Shown: positions 24,239-32,928 of the stretch, one piece after another
How positions within the stretch are numbered: the stretch's first letter is position 1
Layout of the letters: each line of letters starts with the position of its first letter
NCBI GenBank assembly: GCA_002315375.1
Contig: DCHR01000038.1
Span: forward strand, 1-41,334
Reading direction: 5' to 3'
Length of the DNA stretch: 41,334 nt
DNA from: Treponema sp. UBA1747
GTDB lineage: Bacteria > Spirochaetota > Spirochaetia > Treponematales > Treponemataceae
Position numbers and translations under genes: made by a program
Notes under the pieces: generated by a model
What the model was told of the DNA's origin: nothing
Databases searched by the model: none
Seen by the model: the letters and a program-made list of their open reading frames with translations, nothing else

Positions 24239-25687
24239 CTAAACCAGTTCTGCAAGGCACTCTGTTTCTCCGCCTTTCCGGATATTTTCCGTAAGGGGTG
24301 AAAGAATGCGGACCTTCTGAAGAGCTCCGTTTGTAAACTGTGGCGAATTCTCATCCACTTCTATCTGACAGTGAAGGAAATTTTCAGTAACGGCATGATA
24401 AATAACTCTGCCGTTTACTTTATTCTTCGGATTTCTTACTGTTTCAACAACACAAGGAAGTATTTTTCCTTCAAAGCTTTTTATATATCTGATTTTTGCT
24501 TCGGCTGCTTTTGTTGTCAGAGTATATGCCCGTTCCCCTGAAACAGACTGCGGAACTTTATTCTTCATTTTTACAGCTTCAGTGCCGGGACGTTCAGAAT
24601 AAGGAAATGCATGAACCCATGCCATACCGCATTTCTTGCAGAGCTCCAGACTGTCATTAAAATCAGAATCTGTTTCACCCGGAAAGCCAGTAATAATATC
24701 ACATGCCAGAAAAGGATTTTCCTTAACACTGCGAATTTTTTCACAAGCTTCAACCACATCCTGAGCCTTGTACCCGCGCTTCATCGCTTCAAGAATTCTG
24801 TCACTTCCACTCTGAACAGAAATATGAAAATGGGGACAGACCCTCGGATTTTTTATTGCCTCGAGAAAATCTTCTTTTACAATCTGCGGGTAAATACTTG
24901 AAATACGAATATTGATTTTTGAAGTGTTTGCAAGAATCAGTTTCAGTAAACCTGCAAAATTAACAAAGCCGCATGAAGCTTCAGGACCATTCCAGGTGCC
25001 ATGATACTGTGCAATATTTACGGTTGTAATGACAACTTCACTTTGTCCGGAAGCTTCCAGCTGCTGAATACGTTCAATTACAGTTTTAGCATCAAGTGAA
25101 ACACTTTTTCCGCGGGCAATATTAATTGTACAGTAAGTGCATTTTGAGTTGCAGCCGTCCTGAATCTTTATGGAAGATCTGGAATGAGCAAGGAAAGAAT
25201 CCGTTGCGAGAACAAAAGAATTTTCCGGAACACCGGGATTCATAACCGGCTTGAGTATTATTTCCTTTTCAATTCGGGCAACAATTTCCAGAGGCGATAA
25301 ATCCACAGTCCTTTTAAGCAATTCCGGTATTCCCGATATACGGCTTTTTACCTGACCGCCCAGAACTGCAATTCGTTCATCCATTTTTTTTATTTCCAGA
25401 GGACGAAGCTGTGCATAGCATCCGGTAACAATAACTGCTGCTTTAGGATAGGTTTTCAAAAGGAGCCTTATAAGACGGCGGGCTTTTTGTTCAGCCTTCT
25501 GGGTAACTGAACAGGTATTGATTACACAAAGGATTGTTTTCTCATCTGTCAAAGATTTTGCTGAGACCGGAGTTAAATCGGAAGTAAACCCTGCTTCAGA
25601 AAAAAAATGTGCTGCCCCTTCACTCTCAATCTGGTTCAGACGGCAGCCCAATGTTTCAAAGCGGATTTTGTAATTTGAAAAATCCAT
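24239..25687 (-). CDS. mtaB: tRNA t6A methylthiotransferase (MtaB family)
   Basis: A 482-residue radical-SAM methylthiotransferase. The N-terminal UPF0004 domain has three cluster cysteines (FETLGCRLNQIES, INTCSVT, VTGCYAQLRP). The radical-SAM motif is CNSKCTYC in IKIQDGCNSKCTYCTINIARG, followed by a C-terminal TRAM-like region. CRLNQIES and the ICVINTCSVT-type strings favour MtaB, which adds 2-methylthio to t6A37 of ANN-decoding tRNAs, over MiaB or RimO. The gene begins 4 nt after the TPR gene stop, in one run with the TPR protein, bactofilin and AMP-ligase. Confidence 0.9.
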   Translation of the reverse strand: MDFSNYKIRFETLGCRLNQIESEGAAHFFSEAGFTSDLTPVSAKSLTDEKTILCVINTCSVTQKAEQKARRLIRLLLKTYPKAAVIVTGCYAQLRPLEIKKMDERIAVLGGQVKSRISGIPELLKRTVDLSPLEIVARIEKEIILKPVMNPGVPENSFVLATDSFLAHSRSSIKIQDGCNSKCTYCTINIARGKSVSLDAKTVIERIQQLEASGQSEVVITTVNIAQYHGTWNGPEASCGFVNFAGLLKLILANTSKINIRISSIYPQIVKEDFLEAIKNPRVCPHFHISVQSGSDRILEAMKRGYKAQDVVEACEKIRSVKENPFLACDIITGFPGETDSDFNDSLELCKKCGMAWVHAFPYSERPGTEAVKMKNKVPQSVSGERAYTLTTKAAEAKIRYIKSFEGKILPCVVETVRNPKNKVNGRVIYHAVTENFLHCQIEVDENSPQFTNGALQKVRILSPLTENIRKGGETECLAELV

Positions 25688-25690
25688 AAA

Positions 25691-26311
25691 CTAAAGTTTC
25701 TTGCCTACCCGTTCTCGACCAGTTGATGCATCAACATTTGTAGGATTCAGGCGAAGTGCTTCTTCGTAGGCTTTGTGGCTTTCTTCATAATTTCCTGCCA
25801 TTTCGCGGGCATAGCCCAGACGAACCCACCAGCGGTCAATAAGAGGATCTTTTCGGCAGGCAGAAGTAAATGAAATATCTGCGTGCTGATAACGGCCCTG
25901 CTTGATATAAATCTCACCCATATAATAGTAAGCACTTCCAACGCGTGCACTGGAATCAGGAGCTGAAGCTACATATTTCTGAAACTGTTCCATAGCTCCG
26001 TTATTCTTTCCCAGGTAATATTTTGCTTCTCCAAGAATTTCAATAAGACGAAGATCATAAGGGCTTACTGCAAGACCATCCTGTGCTTTCTGTTCAGCCT
26101 GACTGTACTGCTTGTTTTTTACCAGAGCCCAGCACATAACTACATATGATTCAACACGGTTTGGATTTTCTTTGATTTCTTCTTCACAAACGACAACTGA
26201 TTCTGCATATTTCCCGTTATGATAAAGAACAAGGGCATCCTGTTTTGCCTGGGCAAAAAGTCCTGCTACAGACAGAAACAAAAGACCTGTAAAAATAATA
26301 AACTTCTTCAT
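25691..26311 (-). CDS. Exported TPR-repeat protein
   Basis: A 206-residue protein with a signal peptide (MKKFIIFTGLLFLSVAGLFA, cleaved before QAKQ) and about five tetratricopeptide repeats filling the rest, for example ALVLYHNGKYAESVVVCEEE, AYYYMGEIYIKQGRYQHADI and WVRLGYAREMAGNYEESHKA. It should sit in the periplasm as a protein-protein scaffold. The Met at 26311 is chosen for the AAGG site and signal peptide; the longer frame begins at 26344. It lies next to a bactofilin, so an envelope-shape or assembly role is possible but unproven. Confidence 0.8.
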   Translation of the reverse strand: MKKFIIFTGLLFLSVAGLFAQAKQDALVLYHNGKYAESVVVCEEEIKENPNRVESYVVMCWALVKNKQYSQAEQKAQDGLAVSPYDLRLIEILGEAKYYLGKNNGAMEQFQKYVASAPDSSARVGSAYYYMGEIYIKQGRYQHADISFTSACRKDPLIDRWWVRLGYAREMAGNYEESHKAYEEALRLNPTNVDASTGRERVGKKL

Positions 26312-26368
26312 TAAAATCGCCTTCACAAAAAAAATTCTATTCACAGACTATTGTGACCTGTACACTTT

Positions 26369-26722
26369 CTACATGCTGCAGCGGCCGCTGAAAGAACAGC
26401 CTGGTTCCAGAACAACTTTCTTAGTTGTAATGTCCCCGTCAAGAGAACCTGTCTGAGTTACAAAAACCAGGTTTTCTCCGGATACATTGCCCCGGACTTT
26501 TCCTTTGATAAGAACACGGGAAGCAGTAATATCAGCATTAACAACAGCATTTGTGTCTACTACCAGGTCACTGGTAGCTTCAATTTTTCCGTTAACTGTT
26601 CCACGAATCATCAAAGGCTGTTTAAATTTAATATTACCTGTGAAACTGATGTCATCTTCGATAATTGTATCAAAGGCTTCATCTTCCATATCAAAAAAGT
26701 CTGTATCTTTTACGTCGAACAT
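26369..26722 (-). CDS. Bactofilin (polymer-forming cytoskeletal protein)
   Basis: A 117-residue bactofilin. After a short acidic N-terminus comes the beta-helical core, with repeating strands such as SFTGNIKFKQPLMIRGTVNG, KIEATSDLVVDTNAVVNADI, RVLIKGKVRGNVSG and GSLDGDITTKKVVLEPGCSF. Bactofilins self-assemble into non-nucleotide filaments and localise envelope enzymes. It sits between the AMP-ligase (19 nt) and the TPR protein (57 nt). Confidence 0.92.
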   Translation of the reverse strand: MFDVKDTDFFDMEDEAFDTIIEDDISFTGNIKFKQPLMIRGTVNGKIEATSDLVVDTNAVVNADITASRVLIKGKVRGNVSGENLVFVTQTGSLDGDITTKKVVLEPGCSFSGRCSM

Positions 26723-26740
26723 TTATTCCGCCTTAATTAA

Positions 26741-28381
26741 TTATTTCTTCATTGCTGCAAACGGATCATTTGCAGTCTTGTAAATTTCACGAAGCTTTGG
26801 CTTTTCAATTTTACCTGTAGGGTTTCTGAGAACAGGAGCAAAAATGATTTTCTTAGGACGCTTGTATTTTGGAAGTTCCATACAGAATTCATTTACCTTT
26901 TCTTCTGTAAGAGACATTCCATCTTTTACTTCGATAATTGCACAGGTAATTTCACCAAGGCGTTCGTCTCCAAGACCAATAACAGCAACGTCTTTGATTT
27001 CAGGCATTTTATGAAGGAAGTCTTCAATCTGAACAGGATAAATATTTTCACCGCCAGTAATGATAACGTCCTTTTTGCGGTCTACCAGGAAGTAGAATCC
27101 GTCTTCATCCTGCATAGCCATGTCACCGGTATAAAGCCAGCCTTCGCTGTCCAGAACTTCATCTGTAGCTTTAGGGTTCTTGTAGTATTCACACATAACT
27201 CCGTCGCCTTTAACAGCCAGTTCTCCGACTTCACCCTGCTTAACCACATTACGTTTTTCATCAACGATTTTACACTGCCAGCCGAAGCCAGGAACACCGA
27301 TTGCACCGATTTTGTGAACATTTTCAACACCCAGATGAACACATCCAGGTCCGATTGATTCAGAAAGTCCGTAGTTTGTGTCGTAATCGTGTTTAGGGAA
27401 ATATTTCTTCCAGTCTTCAATAAGCTTTCTTGGAACAGGCTGTGCACCGATATGCATAAGGCGCCACTGATCCAGTCTGTAATTTTCTTTTTTAAGTGCC
27501 CCGGAATCAAGAGCAACAAGAATATCCTGTGCCCAAGGAACCAGAAGCCATACAATTGTACATTTTTCTTCGCTGATTGCTTTAAGAATGAATTCAGGCT
27601 TAATGCCTTTAAGGAGAACAGCCTTTCCGCCGGAAATAAGTGAACCGAACCAGTGCATTTTGGCACCTGTATGGTAAAGAGGAGGAATACAAAGGAAAAT
27701 ATCATCTTTCTGCTGTCCGTGGTGATTCTGTTCAACGGCTGCAGCGTGCATCAGTGAACGATGCTTGTGAAGGATTGCTTTAGGGAAACCTGTTGTTCCC
27801 GAACTGAAGTAAATAGCACCGTAATCATCATCTGTAATAGGAAGATTCAGGTCACGGCTGTCATAGTTCATGGCATGCTGGAAGTAATCTTCACTGAAAG
27901 TCGGAACAGCACCGTCTCCTACATAAAGAAGAAGTCTGTGAGCCATGATTTTATCTGCAATCTGTTCCATACGGCCGATGAATTCAGGACCAAAGAACAG
28001 AACACTGATATCTGCCAGGTTTACACAGTAATCAATTTCATCCGGAGCGTAGCGGAAATTAAGTGGAACTGCCAGGGCACCTGTTTTAAGGATACCAAAG
28101 TAAATCGGCAGCCATTCCAGACAGTTCATCATCAGGATACCTACTTTATCCCCTTTCTGAACGCCTCTTTCAAGAAGGAAATGAGCACAGCGGTTTGCCT
28201 TTTCATTGAAAACACGCCAGGTAATTTCGCGGCGGTAAGGCATGAATGGTTCGCTCTGCATAAGGTCATATTCTTTCCAGGTAACACGTTTTGTGTCTCT
28301 CTGTTCAGGGTTCAGCTCAACGAGGGCTACATCATCTCCGAATTCGCGGGCATTTCTTTCAAGATACTGGGTAATAGGCAT
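26741..28381 (-). CDS. AMP-forming acyl-CoA synthetase/ligase
   Basis: A 546-residue member of the ANL superfamily, which activates a carboxylic acid as acyl-AMP and then the CoA thioester. Motifs: phosphate loop YFSSGTTGFPKAILH, adenine site YGLSESIGPG, hinge LYTGDMAMQDEDGFYFLVDRK, CoA region DVIITGGENIYPVQIE and the C-terminal catalytic Lys in NPTGKIEKPKLRE. The N-terminus has an extra stretch between two TW motifs (VTWKEYD and ITWRVFN, about residues 33-57) that is not usual. Substrate length cannot be read from the sequence; it is divergent from the iorAB/paaK module, so an aromatic or branched acid is possible. A GGAG site precedes the ATG. Confidence 0.88.
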   Translation of the reverse strand: MPITQYLERNAREFGDDVALVELNPEQRDTKRVTWKEYDLMQSEPFMPYRREITWRVFNEKANRCAHFLLERGVQKGDKVGILMMNCLEWLPIYFGILKTGALAVPLNFRYAPDEIDYCVNLADISVLFFGPEFIGRMEQIADKIMAHRLLLYVGDGAVPTFSEDYFQHAMNYDSRDLNLPITDDDYGAIYFSSGTTGFPKAILHKHRSLMHAAAVEQNHHGQQKDDIFLCIPPLYHTGAKMHWFGSLISGGKAVLLKGIKPEFILKAISEEKCTIVWLLVPWAQDILVALDSGALKKENYRLDQWRLMHIGAQPVPRKLIEDWKKYFPKHDYDTNYGLSESIGPGCVHLGVENVHKIGAIGVPGFGWQCKIVDEKRNVVKQGEVGELAVKGDGVMCEYYKNPKATDEVLDSEGWLYTGDMAMQDEDGFYFLVDRKKDVIITGGENIYPVQIEDFLHKMPEIKDVAVIGLGDERLGEITCAIIEVKDGMSLTEEKVNEFCMELPKYKRPKKIIFAPVLRNPTGKIEKPKLREIYKTANDPFAAMKK

Positions 28382-28396
28382 ATAAAACTCCGTTTA

Positions 28397-28437
28397 ATTC
28401 ACAATTCACAATGCACAGTTCACAAAAAAATGTGAAA
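28397..28437 (-). repeat. Four tandem heptamers and a small stem in the AMP-ligase leader
   Basis: Plus-strand units ATTCACA, ATTCACA, ATGCACA and GTTCACA follow each other without gaps (28397-28424). On the minus strand these read as TGTGAAY-like repeats inside the predicted 5' leader of the AMP-ligase mRNA. The last unit can also pair with TGTGAA at 28431-28436 across seven A. This may be a regulator binding site or RNA element; function unknown. Confidence 0.5.
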
Positions 28438-28484
28438 CGACGCAGTCTGAATAAATGAAAGCACACTGTTTGTGTAATGTTACT

Positions 28485-28492
28485 ATTATAAT
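28485..28492. promoter_or_regulatory. Palindromic -10 region in the AMP-ligase/iorA divergent gap
   Basis: ATTATAAT reads the same on both strands and gives a TATAAT in each direction (minus 28490-28485, plus 28487-28492). The minus-strand box would start the AMP-ligase transcript near 28478, with a leader of about 97 nt. For iorA a nearer A/T-rich box at about 28533-28540 is an alternative. No firm -35 is seen. Confidence 0.4.
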
Positions 28493-28579
28493 AAAAAAAT
28501 TAGCATTTCTCAATTATGAAGTTTTATGTTATTATAAGATTCTGAAAAAACACTGAATAACTTAAACAGGACTAAAAAA

Positions 28580-30310
28580 ATGAAACAGTTATTGCTTGGA
28601 AACGCTGCTGTAGCCCGCGGGCTTTATGAAGCAGGAGTTTCCATTGTATCAAGTTATCCGGGAACTCCTTCTACAGAAGTTACAGAAGAAGCTGCCCGTT
28701 TTAAGGAAATTTACTGTGAATGGGCTCCAAATGAAAAAGTAGCCTGTGAAACAGCCTTCGGAGCAAGCCTTGCAGGCCGCCGTTCCCTCTGTGGTATGAA
28801 ACACGTTGGTCTGAACGTTGCTGCAGACCCCCTTTATACTATTTCTTACACAGGTGTAAATGCCGGCATGCTGATTCTGGTAGCAGACGATGCAGGAATG
28901 CACTCAAGCCAGAACGAACAGGATTCACGCCACCACGCCATTGCATCAAAAGTGCCTATGGTTGACCCCAGTGACAGTCAGGAATGTATCGATTTTGTAA
29001 AGGAAGCATACGAAATCAGTGAAAAATTCGATACTCCGGTTATTTTCAAGACATGTACACGTATCGCTCACTCACAGAGCATGGTAGAAACAGCAGACAG
29101 AGTTGAAGTCCCTGTAAAGGAATACGTTAAAAACCCTCAGAAATATATTATGGCTCCGGCAAATGCTATCCGCCGCCATCCTGAAGTAGAAGCCAGAACA
29201 AAGGCCCTTACTGAATATGCAGAAACAACAAAGCTGAACCGGGTTGAAATGGGCGGTACTGATATCGGTATCATCACTTCATCAACTTCTTACCAGTACG
29301 CAAAGGAAGTTTTCGGAGACAAGGCAAGCATCCTTAAAATTGGTCTTGTAAATCCTCTTCCTGAAAAACTGATTAAAGACTTTGCTTCAAAAGTAAAAAC
29401 ACTCTATATAATAGAAGAACTTGATCCGATTATCGAAAATCACGTTCGTTCCCTGGGCCTTGAATGCCATGGTAAAGACATTCTCCCAATTACAGGCGAA
29501 TTCAACCAGAATATTATCCGCAAGGCTTTCGGAATGGAAGTTCCTGCAGGAACAAAAGTGGATTCTGCAATCCCTGTACGACCTCCTGTAATGTGTGCAG
29601 GTTGTCCTCACCGCGGACTTTTCTATGCTCTTTCAAAGAACAAGATAAGCGTTATGGGCGATATCGGATGTTACACCCTTGGTTCAGCACAGCCGTTGAA
29701 CGCCATCGACATGGTTCTTTGTATGGGTGCCTCAGTTTCTGGTCTCCACGGCTTTAACAAGGCAAATCCTGAAAATGCAAAACACACAGTTGCTGTTATC
29801 GGAGACTCAACTTTCTGCCATTCAGGTATGACAGGCCTTGCAACAATCGCCTATAACCAGAGTAACAGCACCATTATTATTGTAGATAACTCAATTACTG
29901 GTATGACAGGACACCAGAATAACCCTGCCAACGGTCTGGACCTTTACGGAGATCCTGCAGGCCGTATCAACCTGGAAGCCCTTTGTGTTGCCATGGGCAT
30001 TGCTCCTGAACACGTACGTGTTGTAGACCCTAACGAAATCGCAGCTTCAGAAAAGGTAATCCTTGAAGAACTGGCATATGAAGGACCATCTGTTGTAATC
30101 AGCCGCCGTCCATGTGCACTTTTGAAGAGTGTAAAACCTAAGCCTGCCCTGAAGATTAACGAAGACAAATGTGTAGGCTGCAAAATGTGTATGAAACTTG
30201 GCTGTCCTGCCCTTTCTGTTAAGAACAAAAAGGCTCATATTGATCCTACAATGTGTGTAGGCTGCGAACTCTGTGTTCAGATGTGTAAACCGGGAGCAAT
30301 TGAAAAATGA
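28580..30310 (+). CDS. iorA: Indolepyruvate:ferredoxin oxidoreductase, alpha subunit
   Basis: A 576-residue TPP enzyme subunit that decarboxylates aryl 2-oxoacids (indolepyruvate, phenylpyruvate and similar) to aryl-acetyl-CoA, passing electrons to ferredoxin. The N-terminal pyrimidine-binding region has SSYPGTPSTEV and FGASLAGRRSLCGMKHVGLN. The TPP pyrophosphate site is GDIGCYTLGSAQPLNAID with GDSTFCHSGMTGL and VDNSITGMTGHQNNP. The last ~50 residues carry two ferredoxin-type cluster motifs, CVGCKMCMKLGCP and CVGCELCVQMCKP. The stop overlaps the iorB start by 4 nt (ATGA). An AGGA site precedes the ATG. Confidence 0.95.
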   Translation: MKQLLLGNAAVARGLYEAGVSIVSSYPGTPSTEVTEEAARFKEIYCEWAPNEKVACETAFGASLAGRRSLCGMKHVGLNVAADPLYTISYTGVNAGMLILVADDAGMHSSQNEQDSRHHAIASKVPMVDPSDSQECIDFVKEAYEISEKFDTPVIFKTCTRIAHSQSMVETADRVEVPVKEYVKNPQKYIMAPANAIRRHPEVEARTKALTEYAETTKLNRVEMGGTDIGIITSSTSYQYAKEVFGDKASILKIGLVNPLPEKLIKDFASKVKTLYIIEELDPIIENHVRSLGLECHGKDILPITGEFNQNIIRKAFGMEVPAGTKVDSAIPVRPPVMCAGCPHRGLFYALSKNKISVMGDIGCYTLGSAQPLNAIDMVLCMGASVSGLHGFNKANPENAKHTVAVIGDSTFCHSGMTGLATIAYNQSNSTIIIVDNSITGMTGHQNNPANGLDLYGDPAGRINLEALCVAMGIAPEHVRVVDPNEIAASEKVILEELAYEGPSVVISRRPCALLKSVKPKPALKINEDKCVGCKMCMKLGCPALSVKNKKAHIDPTMCVGCELCVQMCKPGAIEK

Positions 30311-30879
30311 GTGATACAAAAAATATTATGATAGTTGGTGTCGGCGGACAGGGAGCCCTGCTTGCCAGCAAGACACTTGGCCAGGTTCTTATGGACGCAG
30401 GCTACGATGTAAAAGTAAGTGAAGTACACGGTATGAGCCAGAGAGGCGGAAGTGTTGTTACTTATGTTCGCTTCGGTAAAAAGGTTTACTCACCTATTAT
30501 CGATAAAGGAGAAGCTGATTTCATCGTTTCCTTTGAACTTCTGGAAGCTGCCCGCTACGCAGAATACCTGAAACCAACAGGAAAAATCGTTGTAAATACA
30601 CAGAAACTGGATCCTATGCCGGTTCTTACAGGAGCCGCTGAATATCCGGAAGACCTGATTGGTGAACTTAAAGGAAAAGGTTTTGATGTAGAAGACCTGG
30701 ATTGTCTGAGCCTTGCAAACGAAGCAGGTTCTGCAAAAGCAGTAAACATTGTTCTTATGGGACGTCTTTCAAAATTCATGGATTTCTCTGAAGAATCATG
30801 GCTTACGGCAATTGAAAAGCTTGTAAAACCAGCCTTCCTTGAAATCAACAAGAAAGCTTTTGCCCTGGGTAGAAAATAA
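30307..30879 (+). CDS. iorB: Indolepyruvate:ferredoxin oxidoreductase, beta subunit
   Basis: A 190-residue gamma-type (CoA-side) domain of 2-oxoacid oxidoreductases. The glycine-rich IMIVGVGGQGALLASK opens the protein, followed by EVHGMSQRGGSVVTYVRFG and DFIVSFELLEAARY. It pairs with IorA. The 4-nt overlap implies translational coupling and 1:1 synthesis. Confidence 0.95.
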   Translation: MSDTKNIMIVGVGGQGALLASKTLGQVLMDAGYDVKVSEVHGMSQRGGSVVTYVRFGKKVYSPIIDKGEADFIVSFELLEAARYAEYLKPTGKIVVNTQKLDPMPVLTGAAEYPEDLIGELKGKGFDVEDLDCLSLANEAGSAKAVNIVLMGRLSKFMDFSEESWLTAIEKLVKPAFLEINKKAFALGRK

Positions 30880-30899
30880 GTTACCCTGAGGCGATAAAA

Positions 30900-30950
30900 A
30901 AAGCACACCGGAATCTGAACAGTTTATGTTCGGTTTCGGTGTGTTTTTTT
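30900..30950 (+). terminator. Terminator of iorAB
   Basis: An imperfect stem of about 15 bp: ACACCGGAATCTGAAC (30905-30920) pairs with GTTCGGTTTCGGTGT (30928-30942), ending in a T-run (30943-30950). It lies 20 nt after the iorB stop. Confidence 0.88.
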
Positions 30951-30979
30951 TACTATTTTCTTAAATTCTACTAATTTTC

Positions 30980-31007
30980 TTTACAAATACTAAATTTATT
31001 TTACAAT
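30980..31007 (+). promoter_or_regulatory. Promoter of paaK-ACT
   Basis: TTTACA (30980-30985), a 16-bp spacer and TACAAT (31002-31007). The predicted leader of about 35 nt carries AAGGA (31035-31039) before the ATG at 31049. Confidence 0.65.
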
Positions 31008-31048
31008 TAAAAGTGCTGATACTTGATATTATGCAAGGATGTAAAAAG

Positions 31049-32359
31049 ATGGATTTGAGATTTTTCCAGAAAGAATACGAATGTATGCCTAAAGACAAGA
31101 TTAAGGAACTGCAGGGACAGCGCCTTAAGGAACAGTTCAAATGGGCATATGACAATGTTGAATTTTACAGAAACCGCTGTAACGAAGCAGGCGTTACTCC
31201 TACCGATGTAAACGGTCTTGAAGACCTGCACAAACTTCCTTTTATGTACAAGGACGATCTTCGTGCTACTTACCCTTACGGACTTTTTGCAGTTCCAATG
31301 AGTGATGTTGTACGCCTTCACGCTTCCAGCGGTACAACAGGTAAACAGATTGTTGTAGGTTATACTCAGGGCGACCTGGATATCTGGGACGACCTTGCAG
31401 CCCGTCAGCTGGTTGCCGTTGGCGCCACAAAAGATGACTTTGTTCACGTTTCTTACGGATACGGTCTTTTCACAGGTGGATTCGGACTCCACGGTGGAGC
31501 CACAAAACTCGGATGTACAGTTATTCCTGTAGGTTCAGGTAACACACAGCGCCAGATTACAATCATGAAAGACTTCCGTTCAACAATTCTGGCCTGTACA
31601 CCTTCTTATGCCGCATACCTTGGCGAAACTCTTAAGGACATGGGTTATACAACTGATGACATCTGCCTTAAAGCAGGTATTTTCGGTGCAGAACCTTGGA
31701 CAGAAGAAATGCGCCGCGGAATTGAAAAATCTCTCGGCCTCAAAGCATACGATATTTACGGTCTTACAGAAATCATGGGACCTGGTGTTTCCTACGAATG
31801 TGGTGAACAGAAAGGTATGCACGTAAACGAAGACCACTTTATTGTAGAAACAATCAATCCGGAAACAGGACTTCCTGTTGAAGAAGGACAGAAAGGTGAA
31901 CTGGTATTCTCTTGTATCACAAGAAAAGCCTTTCCTCTCCTCCGTTTCCGCACAAAGGATATCGGTATTCTGAATCACGCTGACTGTCCTTGTGGACGTA
32001 CTTTCGTACGCATGTCAAAACCAATGGGACGCACAGACGACATGCTTATCATCCGCGGTGTAAACGTATTCCCAAGCCAGATTGAAGGCGTACTTATGGA
32101 AAAAGGTTACCCTGCAAACTACCAGATTGTTGTTGACCGCGTAAACAATAACGATACATTTGAAGTTCAGGTTGAAATGCCTGAAGACAAGTTCAGTGAT
32201 GTTGTTGCAGAAGTTACCAAGCAGGAAAAAGAACTGCAGGCAGCCCTTCTGACAATTCTTCAGATCAAGGCAGATGTAAAACTCTGTGCTCCAAAATCTA
32301 TTGAACGTTCAATCGGAAAAGCAAAACGCGTTATCGACAAACGCAAGCTTCATGACTAA
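31049..32359 (+). CDS. paaK: Phenylacetate-CoA ligase family protein
   Basis: A 436-residue PaaK-type adenylate-forming ligase linking phenylacetate or another arylacetate with CoA. Motifs: ATP loop ASSGTTGKQIVVGYT, YGYGLFTGGFGLHGGA, YGLTEIMGPGVSYEC and LRFRTKDIGIL, with the C-terminal Lys region ERSIGKAKRVIDKR. I use the ATG at 31049, 9 nt after AAGGA; the longer frame from 31013 has no ribosome binding site. In anaerobes with IOR this enzyme family is often next to iorAB and can work with it in arylacetyl-CoA metabolism. The ACT gene downstream starts 11 nt after the stop. Confidence 0.93.
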   Translation: MDLRFFQKEYECMPKDKIKELQGQRLKEQFKWAYDNVEFYRNRCNEAGVTPTDVNGLEDLHKLPFMYKDDLRATYPYGLFAVPMSDVVRLHASSGTTGKQIVVGYTQGDLDIWDDLAARQLVAVGATKDDFVHVSYGYGLFTGGFGLHGGATKLGCTVIPVGSGNTQRQITIMKDFRSTILACTPSYAAYLGETLKDMGYTTDDICLKAGIFGAEPWTEEMRRGIEKSLGLKAYDIYGLTEIMGPGVSYECGEQKGMHVNEDHFIVETINPETGLPVEEGQKGELVFSCITRKAFPLLRFRTKDIGILNHADCPCGRTFVRMSKPMGRTDDMLIIRGVNVFPSQIEGVLMEKGYPANYQIVVDRVNNNDTFEVQVEMPEDKFSDVVAEVTKQEKELQAALLTILQIKADVKLCAPKSIERSIGKAKRVIDKRKLHD

Positions 32360-32369
32360 GGAGAAGAAA

Positions 32370-32801
32370 ATGACTATCAGACAGCTTTCAATTTTTATCG
32401 AAAACACACCAAAATCACTTTGTGCTGCAACAAAAGTTCTGGCAGACAACAAAGTAAACATGCGTGCCATTTCTCTTGCAGATACATCAGACTTCGGAAT
32501 CATCCGCATTGTTACAGACAATCCTGACGAAGTAAAAAAGATTCTTAAAGAGAATGACTATGTTTCTACAATCACAGAAGTTCTTCTGGTAGAAATTCCT
32601 GATACAGCAGGTTCTCTGAACAAGATTCTGACTGTAACTGCAGAAGCAGGAAGAAACGTTGAATACATGTACGGCTTTACAGGAAAGAAAACAAACTCAG
32701 CTTACATGGTAATGCGCTTTACTGACACTGCAAAAGCTGCAGAAGTTCTTCAGGCTAACGGAATTAAACTTGTTGCAGAAAAAGATCTGGACAATGTTTA
32801 A
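32370..32801 (+). CDS. Tandem ACT-domain protein
   Basis: A 143-residue protein of two ACT domains: RQLSIFIENTPKSLCAATKVL (first) and VLLVEIPDTAGSLNKILTV (second). The start at 32370 is set by AAGGAG (32358-32363), which overlaps the paaK stop codon; a longer open frame begins inside paaK and is not credible. Such proteins accompany paaK and IOR genes in many anaerobes and probably sense an aromatic or branched amino acid, but no ligand can be read from the sequence. Confidence 0.9.
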   Translation: MTIRQLSIFIENTPKSLCAATKVLADNKVNMRAISLADTSDFGIIRIVTDNPDEVKKILKENDYVSTITEVLLVEIPDTAGSLNKILTVTAEAGRNVEYMYGFTGKKTNSAYMVMRFTDTAKAAEVLQANGIKLVAEKDLDNV

Positions 32802-32826
32802 GATTTAATTTCTTACTAAAAAAATC

Positions 32827-32870
32827 AGGTCCCAGCCGGCTGAAACGCCTGTCGGGACCTTTTGCTTTTT
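32827..32870 (+). terminator. Terminator of paaK-ACT
   Basis: AGGTCCC (32827-32833) pairs with GGGACCT (32854-32860), with inner CCGGC/GCCTG pairing, followed by TTTTGCTTTTT. Confidence 0.85.
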
Positions 32871-32928
32871 AAACATATAAATCAGGAGTTATCCTCTGTA
32901 TCGAGCAGAACCAGGTCTTTATTTATTT

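Noticed and set aside
27761..28435. A 224-codon open frame antisense to the AMP-ligase
   Set aside because: Shadow of a well-supported coding frame; composition is unlike the real proteins and it has no recognisable domain.
32286..32369. Longer N-terminus of the tandem ACT protein overlapping paaK
   Set aside because: AAGGAG 6 nt before 32370 and the start of ACT homology at MTIRQLS fix the start; the upstream part is paaK in another frame.
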